Of a stretch of 64,000 bases of DNA, positions 46,216-55,088 are shown piece after piece. This stretch comes from Breznakiella homolactica. Its GTDB lineage: Bacteria; Spirochaetota; Spirochaetia; Treponematales; Breznakiellaceae. Under the pieces are notes generated by a model, which did not search any database, was not told the origin of the DNA, and saw nothing but the letters and a program-made list of their open reading frames with translations. The translations under genes were made by a program, and so were the position numbers. Location of the stretch: contig NZ_CP067089.2 in NCBI RefSeq assembly GCF_016616095.2, positions 1,798,001 to 1,862,000 on the forward strand. The letters run 5' to 3'. Position 1 is the first letter of the stretch. Every line of letters begins with the position of its first letter.

Positions 46216-46572
46216 TCAGCGGTTGCGGCGTTCGTCCGCGGTCTTGCATTCTATGCACATGAGGGCATAGGGAATCGCCTCAAGCCGGTTCTGGGGTATT
46301 CTTTTCCCGCATTTCATGCAGAGGCCGTATTTACCCTGCTGTATCCTGGTCAGGGCAGAATCGATAAGCCGGAGACGCTTAAGGTCCTGGGACCCGATAG
46401 CTTCTATCATCTTGCGGTCAATATCGTCGGAAGCAATGTCCGCAAAGTCCTTCGGGTCCATTCCTTCAACAATTTCTTTAAAGTCATCGTTGCTGGTCAT
46501 TAAATTCGAGATAATTTCTGATTTCAGATCGGTCAAGGATTTGTCCATTCGCTGCACAAAAGTTTGATCCAT
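46216..46572 (-). CDS. DksA/TraR-family zinc-finger protein
   Basis: 118 residues. The C-terminal C4 zinc finger is intact: YGLCMKCGKRIPQNRLEAIPYALMCIECK (about 82-110; CxxC-x17-CxxC). The N-terminal part is a helical hairpin (MDQTFVQRMDKSLTDLKSEIISNL, DFADIASDDIDRKMIEAIGSQDLKRLRLIDSALTRI). The Asp-Ile-Ala-Ser-Asp-Asp tip resembles the DksA coiled-coil tip that enters the RNA polymerase secondary channel. It is shorter than E. coli DksA. The ATG at 46572 follows GGGGGA; an upstream in-frame start at 46608 lacks such a site. Convergent with the PHP gene, 20 bp apart. Confidence 0.88.
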   Translation of the reverse strand: MDQTFVQRMDKSLTDLKSEIISNLMTSNDDFKEIVEGMDPKDFADIASDDIDRKMIEAIGSQDLKRLRLIDSALTRIQQGKYGLCMKCGKRIPQNRLEAIPYALMCIECKTADERRNR

Positions 46573-46721
46573 GGCGGTCCCCCTACGTACTATTTTTAAA
46601 CATAGCACTCTGTTTTTTTATCTGGGGTACATTGCAGGACAATTCACTTTTTGTCAAGCCATTGACAGAATTTACATGCAAAAAGCCTATATCCGGGTAT
46701 TTTAAGGCGGATCAGCCTCTG

Positions 46722-46749
46722 TTGACAAACCATGGCGGTTCCCTATAGC
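46722..46749 (+). promoter_or_regulatory. Probable promoter for infA
   Basis: -35 TTGACA (46722-46727), 16-bp spacer, -10 TATAGC (46744-46749), 67 bp before the GTG start of infA. A TGTCAA/TTGACA inverted repeat at about 46652-46667 also lies in this divergent gap. Confidence 0.5.
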
Positions 46750-46816
46750 ATTATAAGGTATTTTGGACCGTTTTACGGCGGTCCGCAGATTTCCACCTGA
46801 AAGCCAAGGAGTTACT

Positions 46817-47041
46817 GTGGCGAAAGAAGAAGCGATTGAAGTAGAGGGTGTGGTGCGGGAAGCCCTTCCCAACACTATGTTCAGAGTTGAACTGGATAAC
46901 CAGAACGGGCATCTGATTCTTGCCCATCTGTCCGGTAAGATGAGAAAACACTATATCCGTATCGTTCCCGGAGACCGGGTCCGGATTGCCCTCTCCCCCT
47001 ATGATTTAAGCCGCGGCCGCATTATTTACCGGGAACGGTAA
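46817..47041 (+). CDS. infA: Translation initiation factor IF-1
   Basis: 74 residues, single S1/OB fold that binds the 30S A site. Motifs: [71 protein letters not shown], near-identical to the family consensus. The start is GTG at 46817, preceded by AAGGAG at 5-nt spacing; the open frame extends further upstream but only this start gives the normal N-terminus. It stands alone on the plus strand rather than in a ribosomal operon. Confidence 0.97.
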   Translation: MAKEEAIEVEGVVREALPNTMFRVELDNQNGHLILAHLSGKMRKHYIRIVPGDRVRIALSPYDLSRGRIIYRER

Positions 47042-47055
47042 ATTCCAGAACATTC

Positions 47056-47577
47056 CTACTTCTTTAGTAAAACCCAAGTAGCCCCTGTCCCCCCTGAAGC
47101 GGAGGGATTGTATCCCCGTTCGCCGGCATAGGGACAGCGTTCCAGAAATTCCCGGACCGTCCGTTTAAGGACCGCCTCCCCCTCCGAATGGGTTCCTTTT
47201 CCGTGGATAATAACCACTTTCTCAAAACCCTTCCGCCGGGAATCGGCGAAAAAGGCTTCCAGGGAAGCCCAGGCTTCGTCCCTGGTTAAGCCGTGGAGAT
47301 CCACCGCGGCGTCGGCCTTTTTTTTGAGAAGCCGCTGCCGGTTCCGGGCGGGGGATGCTTCGGATAATCCGGCTTCGGCATCCTTATCGTACACTCCGTT
47401 GTTCCTGAGCCATATTGTCATGGGATCGGCTTTTTCGGAAAACTGATCCCGCGCAGCCGTATCCGGCCCGGCGGGGCGCTTTGTACCGGATGAGTCCGGA
47501 GGTGCTTTTTTGCCGCTGTCCCGGGATCCGTCTCTGTTCTGACGTTCCCACTGATCCAGAATATCCCCGAAATCCAT
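47056..47577 (-). CDS. Smr-domain protein
   Basis: 173 residues. The first 85 are polar and probably disordered (SGKKAPPDSSGTKRPAGP). The C-terminal Smr domain has AAVDLHGLTRDEAWASLEAFFADSRRKGFEKVVIIHGKGTHSEGEAVLKRTVREFL (about 92-148; DLHG and HGKG signatures) and ends YNPSASGGTGATWVLLKK. Smr domains nick DNA or cleave RNA, for example at collided ribosomes. It begins a few bases after the BatD-like gene stop and is the last gene of the Bat operon. The ATG at 47577 is chosen because the longer frame would start inside BatD. Confidence 0.87.
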   Translation of the reverse strand: MDFGDILDQWERQNRDGSRDSGKKAPPDSSGTKRPAGPDTAARDQFSEKADPMTIWLRNNGVYDKDAEAGLSEASPARNRQRLLKKKADAAVDLHGLTRDEAWASLEAFFADSRRKGFEKVVIIHGKGTHSEGEAVLKRTVREFLERCPYAGERGYNPSASGGTGATWVLLKK

Positions 47578-47584
47578 GGCGTCC

Positions 47585-49063
47585 TCAGTACGGAATAGTG
47601 AATTTACGCTCCGTCCAGCCGGACCGGCCGTCGAAGCTTTCAATATAAACCCAATCCTCGGCGGCGGTGATGATTTCCACGGGCTGCCCCTCGGGAAACT
47701 CCGCCGCGGCGGCGCCGTCCGGGGAGGGAACCCGGTACACGGTACAGGCGGACACCACCGCGGGTTTGTGTTTCGATCCCGGGTGTACGCCGCTCAGGAG
47801 CCACATTAGGGCGGAAAAACCGATCAAGGCGGTTCCAAGCAGAGCCATACCGTACATAAATCCCGGCGGCCTGGGATCCGGTTTCTTTCCGCGGCGCCGG
47901 GACAGGGCGGTCAGCCCCAGAACCAGGAAAACAAAAAGGAACCCGGCGGCGGCAGCCGTAAGGGGAACCCGCGGAACCCACCGCTCATCCTCGGTATACC
48001 CGAGACTGAGCTGCGCTTCCGCTTCCCGCCGGAGATCGGCCACGGCGCCTCCGGAGATAAGGTCCCGTTCCGCCCGGCGGAGAACCGCCAGCGACTGCGC
48101 CCGGAAACCGGCGTCCCAGTGCGTTTCGGCTTCCCGCTTTATCCGTTCGTATTGGGAACGGAACAGAAAAAAGATCCCGTCCTCCCGGGGATTCACGGGA
48201 AACGAACGGGGTTCCGCGGCAGTACCGGAACTGGTATCGGCGGACCGGGGACTTCCGGCCGCGGGAGAAGCGGACGCGGAACTTCCGGACTGCCGGGCGG
48301 CAATAACCTGAAAAACCAGGGGCGGCGCGCTGAGATGCGTTCCCGAATAATCGAGATACACCGGCGGGATGGTGAGTTCCCCTTCCTCCAGGGGAATTAC
48401 CGCGAGTCTGAGCACCGCTCCGCGGTTCCGGTCCGGGACCGCCGGGAGGAGCTGTTCAAGGAGCGCCGTTTCCGGCAGGGTAACCCGGAAGGGAAGCGGA
48501 AACGACAGGGGTTTTGACGGATCCCAGCCGGACAGGAAAAGAAGGAATTCCCGCCGTTCCCCCGCCCGGATCTGCCGGGGAAGTTCCCCCCAGTACAGCC
48601 GGGGGGAATACCGCTGTCCGTTATTTTCCTGGCCGGTGACATACAGTTCCACCGGGGCTGTTACGGTTTCCCGGCCCGGCACCCGTACTGTAAAAGGCCC
48701 CCAGGATATCCGCCCGGCTATCCCGGGGGTGCAGATGAATTCCACCACCGTCCAGCGTTCGCCCCGGCTGCTTCGGTCCGGGATAATCCGGGATTCGCTG
48801 CGGATTCTGTCCAGGGTCACTCCGGCGGGCAGTGCCGGAAGGGGAATTTCAACCTCCGAAGGAACCGGATGGCTGACCAGAAATATTACCGCCAATGACT
48901 CGCCGGCCTTCGGGGCTTCCGGAGAGATCTGCACGATTACCTGCAGGGGTTCATCCGGGCCGGAAACGGCCTGAACCGGGAAAATACAGAAAAACAGGAG
49001 TAAAAGGGTCAGTAATCCAGACTGGAGTCGGAGGTATCCTCCGACCATTCCCGGCTCTTCCAT
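47585..49063 (-). CDS. BatD-like exported protein with C-terminal SH3-like module
   Basis: 492 residues. A signal peptide (SGLLTLLLLFFCIFPVQAVSG) is followed by BatD-type beta domains (QVIVQISPEAPKAGESLAVIFLVSHP; EFICTPGIAGRISWGPFTVRVPG), a Ser/Pro-rich stretch, one helix near 355-380 (VPLTAAAAGFLFVFLVLGL), a second near 405-425, and a C-terminal GQPVEIITAAEDWVYIESFDGRSGWTERKF that looks like an SH3_3 domain. BatD has been tied to oxygen or stress tolerance together with VWA proteins. AAAGGAG lies 8 nt before the ATG at 49063. It overlaps the TPR gene by 55 bp, unusually long for this operon. Confidence 0.8.
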   Translation of the reverse strand: MEEPGMVGGYLRLQSGLLTLLLLFFCIFPVQAVSGPDEPLQVIVQISPEAPKAGESLAVIFLVSHPVPSEVEIPLPALPAGVTLDRIRSESRIIPDRSSRGERWTVVEFICTPGIAGRISWGPFTVRVPGRETVTAPVELYVTGQENNGQRYSPRLYWGELPRQIRAGERREFLLFLSGWDPSKPLSFPLPFRVTLPETALLEQLLPAVPDRNRGAVLRLAVIPLEEGELTIPPVYLDYSGTHLSAPPLVFQVIAARQSGSSASASPAAGSPRSADTSSGTAAEPRSFPVNPREDGIFFLFRSQYERIKREAETHWDAGFRAQSLAVLRRAERDLISGGAVADLRREAEAQLSLGYTEDERWVPRVPLTAAAAGFLFVFLVLGLTALSRRRGKKPDPRPPGFMYGMALLGTALIGFSALMWLLSGVHPGSKHKPAVVSACTVYRVPSPDGAAAAEFPEGQPVEIITAAEDWVYIESFDGRSGWTERKFTIPY

Positions 49064-49614
49064 TGGTCCTGCTCCTTTTGTCGGATATAATCAAAGATGG
49101 CATTGTTCCTGCCTTCGTCCCGGCGTACATCCACCTGGGAGGATGAAGACGCCGCGGCTTTCTCCCGGGACGCGGAGAGCAGGCTCAGCTCGAGATTGCG
49201 TTTTGCCTCAACCTTGCCGGAGTCAATTTCCAGAGCCTTCCGGAACTCATCCGCCGCGCCGGCGTAATCCCCGGTCTGGAACCGGATTATACCGGTGTTG
49301 TACTGAATACGGTACTGAAGTTCCCGGTGAGACCCGTCACCGGCCGCGGAAAGAGCCTCCCGGGCGGAGGCAAAACGTCCCAGGGCGGCTTCATTTTCAT
49401 CCATATTGAGATACACCGTTCCGAGCCCGTATTCCCCGTAGGCGGCGGATTCAGGGTGGGAAAGGGATTCCATATAGGCGGAAATCGCTTCGGTATATCT
49501 GCTCCGGGAACTGTAAAAATTCCCTTCCATAACAAGGAGTTTCCCCTGAATCCCGGAACAGCCCGCAAACAGCAGAACAGCCCCGGCAAAAAGCGGTGTA
49601 TACCGGCGTTTCAT
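49009..49614 (-). CDS. TPR lipoprotein of the Bat operon (BatC-like)
   Basis: 201 residues. Lipoprotein signal MKRRYTPLFAGAVLLFAGC. TPR units: NFYSSRSRYTEAISAYMES, AYGEYGLGTVYLNMDENEAALGRFASARE, and QYNTGIIRFQTGDYAGAADEFRKALEIDSGKVEAKRNLELS (about 105-145), then a polar tail (SSSSQVDVRRDEGRNNAIFDYIRQKEQDQW). This combination is the BatB-BatC type partner of VWA proteins. The ATG at 49614 overlaps the upstream VWA gene by 4 bp; the longer in-frame start lies inside it. The product is probably periplasmic on the outer leaf of the inner membrane. Confidence 0.8.
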   Translation of the reverse strand: MKRRYTPLFAGAVLLFAGCSGIQGKLLVMEGNFYSSRSRYTEAISAYMESLSHPESAAYGEYGLGTVYLNMDENEAALGRFASAREALSAAGDGSHRELQYRIQYNTGIIRFQTGDYAGAADEFRKALEIDSGKVEAKRNLELSLLSASREKAAASSSSQVDVRRDEGRNNAIFDYIRQKEQDQWKSREWSEDTSDSSLDY

Positions 49615-50612
49615 TGCCTGCCTCCCAAAGCCCGGCCGATCAGAACCGACAGCGCCAGCGCCGCCAGCCCTGCCACAATGAAAATATGCCATTGGGCTTT
49701 CGTTTCCCTCCGGTAGCCGCCCACCGCGGAATCGACCGCCAGGGAATTGATGTATTCCCCCAGGAGGGACGCCGCGTCGTTCCGGCTGCCGTCTATATAA
49801 AACCCGCCGGTTCTGTCCGCGGCGTGCCGGAGAGAATCCGGCCGCAGGGAACTTACCACGGGACTGCCGCCGTCCTGCAGCAGGAACCGGTCCGACCCCG
49901 GGCCCATTGGCACGGGGCTTCCGGCCTCGGTTCCCAGGGCAACGGCAATCAGGGATATATCGGCGTCTCTGAGGCGTTCCGCCGCCGCCGAAAGGGCGCC
50001 GGACAGGGCCTCCCCGTCGGAAAAAAGAATAAGCTGCCGCCGGGTAGAAAAACTGTCCTGGAATGCTCCGGCGGCGGCATCCAGCAAATGCTCGAGATTC
50101 GTCCCGGTCCCGGTAAGGGATGAACCCGACAGGCTTTCAAAATAGGTGAGCAGCGCTTCGGAATCGTCCGTCAGGGGGACCGCGAGAACCCCGCTGCCCC
50201 GGCCCAGGGCAAGGGCGAACCGGATTCCCCCGGAATCCCGGACAATAGTCCCGGCGATTGACACGGCCCGTCCAAGCCGGGAGGGGGCGACATCCCGGGC
50301 ATTCATGCTCCGGGATACATCCACGGCGAATACCACATCGACGCCCTTGCGGAGCTCCGGAACGAGACGGCTCCCCCAGCGGGGGCCCGCCATGGCTACG
50401 GTAATCGATGCCAGAAAAACCAAAAAGAATACCGCGGACAGGCTGTATACCGCCGAAAAACGGCGCATCGAATCCTGGCGGTCTTCCCCGCCCTGGGGAG
50501 CCAGGAAGGTGATAAGGACTTTGATACGCCGCCGGGTAACGGAAGCGGCGGCAATTCCTAAGGGAATCAGCAGAAAAAGAAGATACAGAACCGCGGGCTT
50601 ATCAAAGCTCAT
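49611..50612 (-). CDS. VWA-domain membrane protein (BatB-like)
   Basis: 333 residues. N-terminal helices at about 8-25 and 55-75, then a VWA domain (about 88-285) with the MIDAS motif VVFAVDVSRSMNARDV (DxSxS), a conserved Thr in GSSLTGTGTN and the Asp in LILFSDGEALSG, and a C-terminal helix (HIFIVAGLAALALSVLIG). This is the BatA/BatB layout: the VWA domain lies in the periplasm and binds a partner through a metal ion. ATGA overlaps with both neighbours indicate tight translational coupling. The role in stress tolerance or envelope biogenesis is by family analogy. Confidence 0.88.
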   Translation of the reverse strand: MSFDKPAVLYLLFLLIPLGIAAASVTRRRIKVLITFLAPQGGEDRQDSMRRFSAVYSLSAVFFLVFLASITVAMAGPRWGSRLVPELRKGVDVVFAVDVSRSMNARDVAPSRLGRAVSIAGTIVRDSGGIRFALALGRGSGVLAVPLTDDSEALLTYFESLSGSSLTGTGTNLEHLLDAAAGAFQDSFSTRRQLILFSDGEALSGALSAAAERLRDADISLIAVALGTEAGSPVPMGPGSDRFLLQDGGSPVVSSLRPDSLRHAADRTGGFYIDGSRNDAASLLGEYINSLAVDSAVGGYRRETKAQWHIFIVAGLAALALSVLIGRALGGRQ

Positions 50613-51610
50613 ACCAGCGCCCCCAGTATCTGGTACCTGATTATCCGGGAAACCAGAATCAGGATCATGGCGGCGATGATTATGGGTTCATGGAACGCCG
50701 CGGTCCTATTTACGGTTCTCGACCGCCGCACGGTCATCTCTCCGGAATCGACCCGGGAAAATGCCGCGGCAAAGGCCTCCGCGGAGGGCGCCGAAATATA
50801 GGTCCCCTCCCCGGCCCGGGCAATGGCCTTAAGGCTCTCCGGGTCAAAACGCGAATCAAAAGTACCGGTCCGGCGCATCCGTGTTTCGGGGTCCACGTAA
50901 TCGATGGCGACCTCGCCGGTACTCCCTACGCCGATCACCCAGAGGTTCGCGCCCACCGACAGAACCGCTCCGGCGGCGGTCTCCGGGTGTATCGCTCCGG
51001 CGTTGTTTTCGCCGTCGGTAATCAGGACCACCGCCTTCCGCGGCGCGTGGGAACCGCGGATATGGAACGCTCCCAGGGCAAGACCCGTTCCCAGGGCGGT
51101 GCCGTCCCCCAGTTCGCCTATACTCAGACTGTCCAGGCGGGAAGACAAGGCCCGCCGGTCCACGGTGGGCGGTACGAGCAGAGCCGCATCCATACCCAGC
51201 GCGGCCAGGCCGATGGCGTCCGAAGGACGGTCCCGGGCAAAATCCCGGACCAGTTCCCGGGATGCGTCAAACCGGCTCCGGCCGTTCATATCCATTCCCG
51301 CCATACTGGGACTAATATCCACGACAAACAGGATATCCGCCCCGCGGTTGAGCCAGACCGTTTCGGCGGAAATAAATACCGGTCCGGCGGCGGCAATGAT
51401 GAGCCCCGCAGCCCCGGCAATCTCCATCACTTTGAGAATTTTTATAATGATTTCAATACTGAAAGGAGCCTTAAAGGATGAACCTCCCGGCGGTCCCAGA
51501 GGAATGGAAAAAACAAGTCCCTTTCTGAAAAACCGGGAAACCGCCAGGAAGGCTGCCAGCAACGCAAAGCCGGCAAAAAGCAGGACCGGCCGTTCAAATC
51601 CTATACTCAC
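50609..51610 (-). CDS. VWA-domain membrane protein (BatA-like)
   Basis: 333 residues. Two N-terminal helices (about 8-25 and 60-78), then a VWA domain with MIDAS ILFVVDISPSMAGMD (about 92-105), a conserved Thr in GDGTALGTG, Asp in AVVLITDGENNAG (about 195), and a C-terminal helix IIIAAMILILVSRII. The DISPS sequence differs from DVSRS in the next gene, so the two VWA proteins are paralogues, probably forming a heteromeric complex. It overlaps its neighbours by 4 bp each. Confidence 0.88.
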   Translation of the reverse strand: MSIGFERPVLLFAGFALLAAFLAVSRFFRKGLVFSIPLGPPGGSSFKAPFSIEIIIKILKVMEIAGAAGLIIAAAGPVFISAETVWLNRGADILFVVDISPSMAGMDMNGRSRFDASRELVRDFARDRPSDAIGLAALGMDAALLVPPTVDRRALSSRLDSLSIGELGDGTALGTGLALGAFHIRGSHAPRKAVVLITDGENNAGAIHPETAAGAVLSVGANLWVIGVGSTGEVAIDYVDPETRMRRTGTFDSRFDPESLKAIARAGEGTYISAPSAEAFAAAFSRVDSGEMTVRRSRTVNRTAAFHEPIIIAAMILILVSRIIRYQILGALV

Positions 51611-52581
51611 CGGGCACCTTCCTTGTACGCCGGATTTCCGGATACGGCGCCGGTTTCCGTGTCCGGTCCCGGCTGTTCAAGCCCGGCGGAAAACTCCCGG
51701 ACCGCTTCGAGCATGGCCCGGATGTCCGCCGGCCCGGCGCCTCCGCCGAACCGGTACGCATCGGAACGCCGGAAAAAATCATGCAGAAAAGCTTTTTCCC
51801 TGAGAAGGTAACGGGTTTCCCCGTTTTCCGCCCCGGGCTGGAGATACAGAAATTCCCCGGGAACCATGGAACAGCAGTTAACCCCGGCAAAAAAACTGAG
51901 GTATCTCCGGAATTCACCGGAAAGGGATGCCAGGATTTTTTCCGCCGCCTCCCCGGAAAAAGAAGCCTTATTCAGTTCTTCCCCGAGTTTCTTGAGGGTT
52001 TTCCGGAGGGACCGTACGGTCTGGGCGCGCCGCATGTTGTACTGGAAACTGCCCAGACGCGGAATTCCCCAGGCCATAACCGCAATAACCGCGATGGCTA
52101 AAAAAATGAGGGCAGCAATGCTTCCGTAAATAACAGCCATGGTACCGGGTACGCTTGCCCCGGAGGCCGCCGGAGAAAGAATCCGGGAATCGCCGTCACC
52201 GCCGAGGATCGAAGTAATATGGACCCTAAGCCCGGTAAATTCATGGGTTCCGAGTTCGATTAAAGGAAGCTCCACCACACCGGGAATGTATGCCTGAAAA
52301 TCGACCAGGAGGCGCGCGGCCCCGCCGCGGCGTTCCAATTCAACCCTGAGGATCTCCACATCCCGTGCCCGGGGGAGCTCCGAAGGAATATCCCGCACCA
52401 TACCTTCCGTCCCCGAAAAAGCCGAGCCCAGGGGAACCACCAGCCGGGCGCGGTCTCCCACAAAAACAGTTTGGGGAATAAGGTACGGAACGGTGCTGCT
52501 TCCGTTTCCGGATGCCTGCTGACAGAACAGCGGATGCAGGATCAGCAGCCCCCAAAAAACGGCAATTCCCATACGCTTCAT
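51607..52581 (-). CDS. Bat-operon membrane protein (DUF4381-like)
   Basis: 324 residues. Signal peptide (MKRMGIAVFWGLLILHPLFCQ), a beta-rich periplasmic region (PYLIPQTVFVGDRARLVVPLG, LLVDFQAYIPGVVELPLIELGTHEF), one membrane helix near 150-172 (AVIYGSIAALIFLAIAVIAVMAWG), and a cytoplasmic helical part (RSLRKTLKKLGEELNK, LSGEFRRYLSFFAGVNCCSMVPGEFL). The arrangement recalls the DUF4381/BatE-region proteins that sit between DUF58 and VWA genes. No enzymatic motif. It overlaps both neighbours by 4 bp, so it is part of one translated unit. Confidence 0.75.
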   Translation of the reverse strand: MKRMGIAVFWGLLILHPLFCQQASGNGSSTVPYLIPQTVFVGDRARLVVPLGSAFSGTEGMVRDIPSELPRARDVEILRVELERRGGAARLLVDFQAYIPGVVELPLIELGTHEFTGLRVHITSILGGDGDSRILSPAASGASVPGTMAVIYGSIAALIFLAIAVIAVMAWGIPRLGSFQYNMRRAQTVRSLRKTLKKLGEELNKASFSGEAAEKILASLSGEFRRYLSFFAGVNCCSMVPGEFLYLQPGAENGETRYLLREKAFLHDFFRRSDAYRFGGGAGPADIRAMLEAVREFSAGLEQPGPDTETGAVSGNPAYKEGAR

Positions 52582-53453
52582 ATCCGCCGCCTTCCGCTGA
52601 AAAAACGGCTCAATTCCACCGCCGCCTCACCGGCGGTGGACAGTTCCTTATGGGCCGCGCCGCTCCGGCGGCAGATAGCTTCCCAGGAGGTACTGCGGTC
52701 CCGGTGCCAGCCGCTCCAGGCCTCCCGGAAAGCCGAAAAAGCCGTGGGGGCGTACAGCCGTATCCCTGTTTCCGGATCCTGGAAGCGGAGCAGTCCGGCT
52801 TTGGGCATATCAGTATCCAGAGGATCGGTGATTTTTATAGCTATCACATCGTGCCGCCGGCATAACGATCCCAGTTCCTGTTCCCAGTTAATACACAGAA
52901 AATCGGAAATCACCACCACCAGGCTCCGCTTCCGCAGCAGGCGTTCCGTTCCCGACAAGGCTTTGCCCAGCCCGCTGCCGCCCTTGGGGACAGCCGACGC
53001 CAGCGCGGCGGTAATAACCGCCATGGTATGGGACCTTCCCTTCCGGGGTTTAAAAATACGGGTTATATCCCGGTCAAAGAGGACCGCTCCCAAAGGCTGT
53101 CCCGCCCGTTCCGCGGAAAAGGCAATCAGCGCGGCGGCCATAACGGCCTGTTCATAACGGCTTAACGGCCCCTTTCCCCCGGAATGCATGGACGCGGAAC
53201 AGTCCAGCACCACAGAAACGGTGAGTTCCCGTTCCTCCCGGTACTGTTTTACATAGGGCGTCCCGAACCGGGCGCTTACGTTCCAGTCAATGGAACGGAC
53301 ATCATCCCCGGGCTCGTAGTGCCTGACCTCATCGAAATCGATTCCCTGGCCCTTAAAAATCGAACGGAAATCCCCCGAAAGAAGGTCATCCGCCAGTTCG
53401 GCGGCGATCAGGGGAAAGGTGGTAATCCGCTCAAAGAGTTCGTGCCGGTCCAT
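52578..53453 (-). CDS. DUF58-domain protein
   Basis: 291 residues. The DUF58 signature is complete: LLSGDFRSIFKGQGIDFDEVRHYEPGDDVRSIDWNVSARFGTPYVKQYREERELTVSVVLDCSASM (about 20-90, given here only to name its landmarks: GDDVRSIDWN and the VWA-like DCSASM). It is the usual partner of MoxR ATPases. The ATG at 53453 lies a few bases after the moxR stop with AGGAT upstream; the longer frame would start inside moxR. It is predicted to be a cytoplasmic, VWA-like adaptor. Confidence 0.9.
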   Translation of the reverse strand: MDRHELFERITTFPLIAAELADDLLSGDFRSIFKGQGIDFDEVRHYEPGDDVRSIDWNVSARFGTPYVKQYREERELTVSVVLDCSASMHSGGKGPLSRYEQAVMAAALIAFSAERAGQPLGAVLFDRDITRIFKPRKGRSHTMAVITAALASAVPKGGSGLGKALSGTERLLRKRSLVVVISDFLCINWEQELGSLCRRHDVIAIKITDPLDTDMPKAGLLRFQDPETGIRLYAPTAFSAFREAWSGWHRDRSTSWEAICRRSGAAHKELSTAGEAAVELSRFFSGRRRI

Positions 53454-53460
53454 AGCGATC

Positions 53461-54477
53461 CTAGGGAACGGGAATAAACGACAGTATTCTGGAAATGACG
53501 CCGTCGGCATCGAGTCCTTCGGCCTCGGCTTCATAGGAAAGAACAATCCGGTGGCGCAGAACCGGAAGGGTAACAGCCTTAACATCCCCGGGAGTTACGA
53601 ATGTACGGCCTTCAAAAAGGGCGGCAATGCGGGAACAGCGGTACAGGGCCAGGGTTGCCCGGGGAGAGGCCCCGAAGGAAATAAACCGGTACAGGTCGTC
53701 CCGGCTGCCTTTCTTGCTGTCTTCGCCGGGCCGGGTGGCGGATACCACCGATACAATATACTTCTGGATCTGTTCATCGGTCCTGACCGCTTCTGCGGCG
53801 GAACGGAGCATCGCCAGGTACTTGCCGTCCAGAATCGGCCGGATGGGCTCCATCCGGGTATGCCCCGAGGCGGAAATATTTTTACCGAATTTGAGTATCC
53901 GCAGTTCCTCCTCGGGGCTCGGGTATTTTACCAGAAGCTTCAATAAAAAGCGGTCCAGTTCCGCCTCAGGCAAAGCGTAGGTACCTTCATGCTCAATGGG
54001 ATTCTGGGTAGCCAGCACAAAAAACGGCTCCGGAAGGGGGTAACTCTGCTCACCGATGGTAACCTGATGTTCTTCCATGGCTTCCAGCAGCGCGGACTGG
54101 ACCTTAGCGGGAGCCCGGTTTATCTCATCCGCCAGTATGAGGTTGGCGAACACAGGGCCCCGGCGCACGGAAAAAGCCCCCCGGGCCTGTTCCCAGATCA
54201 GGGTTCCCGTGAGGTCCGCCGGCAGCAGATCCGGGGTAAACTGAATCCGCTTGAAATCAAGCCCCGTCAGTTCCGCCAGGCTTTTTACGGCCAGGGTTTT
54301 GGCCAGCCCCGGAACCCCTTCCAAAAGCACATGCCCTCCGGCGATGAGCGCCATGAGAAGGCCGTTCACCATTTCCTGCTGGCCCACGATACGTTTGGCA
54401 AGTTCGCTGCGGCAGGAATCCAGGAGAGTGCTCACATCCGCCGGGATTTTCCCCGTTCCTGTTTCTTCTTGATCCAT
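53461..54477 (-). CDS. MoxR-family AAA ATPase
   Basis: 338 residues. AAA+ motifs: Walker A-like VLLEGVPGLAKTLA (about 49-62), LTGTLIWEQARGAF, Walker B LILADEINRAPAKVQSALLEAMEE (about 115-138), sensor 1 VLATQNPIEHEGTYALPEAELDRFLLKL (about 160-185), and the C-terminal lid YEAEAEGLDADGVI. MoxR proteins act as chaperone-like ATPases that activate VWA/DUF58 partners. It is the first gene of the operon moxR-DUF58-DUF4381-like-BatA-BatB-TPR-BatD-Smr. I place the start at MDQEETG (54477); the frame stays open upstream into the neighbouring hairpin element, where an ATG (54636) sits in its core. Confidence 0.92.
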   Translation of the reverse strand: MDQEETGTGKIPADVSTLLDSCRSELAKRIVGQQEMVNGLLMALIAGGHVLLEGVPGLAKTLAVKSLAELTGLDFKRIQFTPDLLPADLTGTLIWEQARGAFSVRRGPVFANLILADEINRAPAKVQSALLEAMEEHQVTIGEQSYPLPEPFFVLATQNPIEHEGTYALPEAELDRFLLKLLVKYPSPEEELRILKFGKNISASGHTRMEPIRPILDGKYLAMLRSAAEAVRTDEQIQKYIVSVVSATRPGEDSKKGSRDDLYRFISFGASPRATLALYRCSRIAALFEGRTFVTPGDVKAVTLPVLRHRIVLSYEAEAEGLDADGVISRILSFIPVP

Positions 54478-54518
54478 ACCAGTATTGTACCGCCTCCCGC
54501 CGTTCCCTGGCAATAATG

Positions 54519-55087
54519 CGGGGGAGCACCGAGTCTGACAAGCCGGAAAGCACCCGAAGAGTACCGGTGCCGCGGGTCCTGTCGTACAAAAAGGGGAATG
54601 GCTCCGTGTCGGCCGGCGGCCTCGAAAGTCGCTCATTCCCCTTTTTGTACACCACCCGGCGTTACCATCACGGTCCGGGTGCTTTCCGGCTTAACCGGCT
54701 CGGTACTGCCCTTCGCGGGCGGGCTGCTCCCCCTCGCTCCAGCCTTGCCGCAGTTAAGTATGGAGTTTTGCTCTGCAAAACTCCTAAAAGACTTGACGCC
54801 GCAGGCGGCAAGTCTTACGCTACCCCCACTCCTGGTTCCCGGGTATAGGAGTACCCCATACCGGCTATACCACCCCGGAATCAGCCCCGGGAAACCCGGT
54901 ACCGTTAAGCCGGGTACCCGCATCACCGGGAACAGCGGCACAGAAGCATGGGGCCATAATGGCGACGCGGGGTGTCTGATGAAAAGAAATACCGCCCTGC
55001 GGATATTTTTTTCATCAGACGGGCCCCCCGATCCCGGTATCCCCATGCTTCTGTGCCGGGTAACCCAGTATAATGCAGGCCCCCTGG
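54519..55087. repeat. Composite hairpin repeat C8 (class alpha)
   Basis: Hairpin 1 (reverse): flank GAGTCTGACAAGCC, outer arms GCCGGAAAGCACCCG/CGGGTGCTTTCCGGC, inner stem of 16 perfect bp (54584-54599 with 54635-54650), core GGCC-GCC-GGCC form. The alpha spacer has two perfect stem-loops (54762-54784 and 54788-54816) then TTACGCTACCCCCACTCC. Hairpin 2 (forward, type B): outer arms CGGCACAGAAGCATGG and its exact complement (54936-54951, 55043-55058), inner arms GTCTGATGAAAA/TTTTCATCAGAC (54974-54985, 55009-55020). Between the divergent moxR and aminotransferase genes. Confidence 0.88.
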
Positions 55088-55088
55088 T

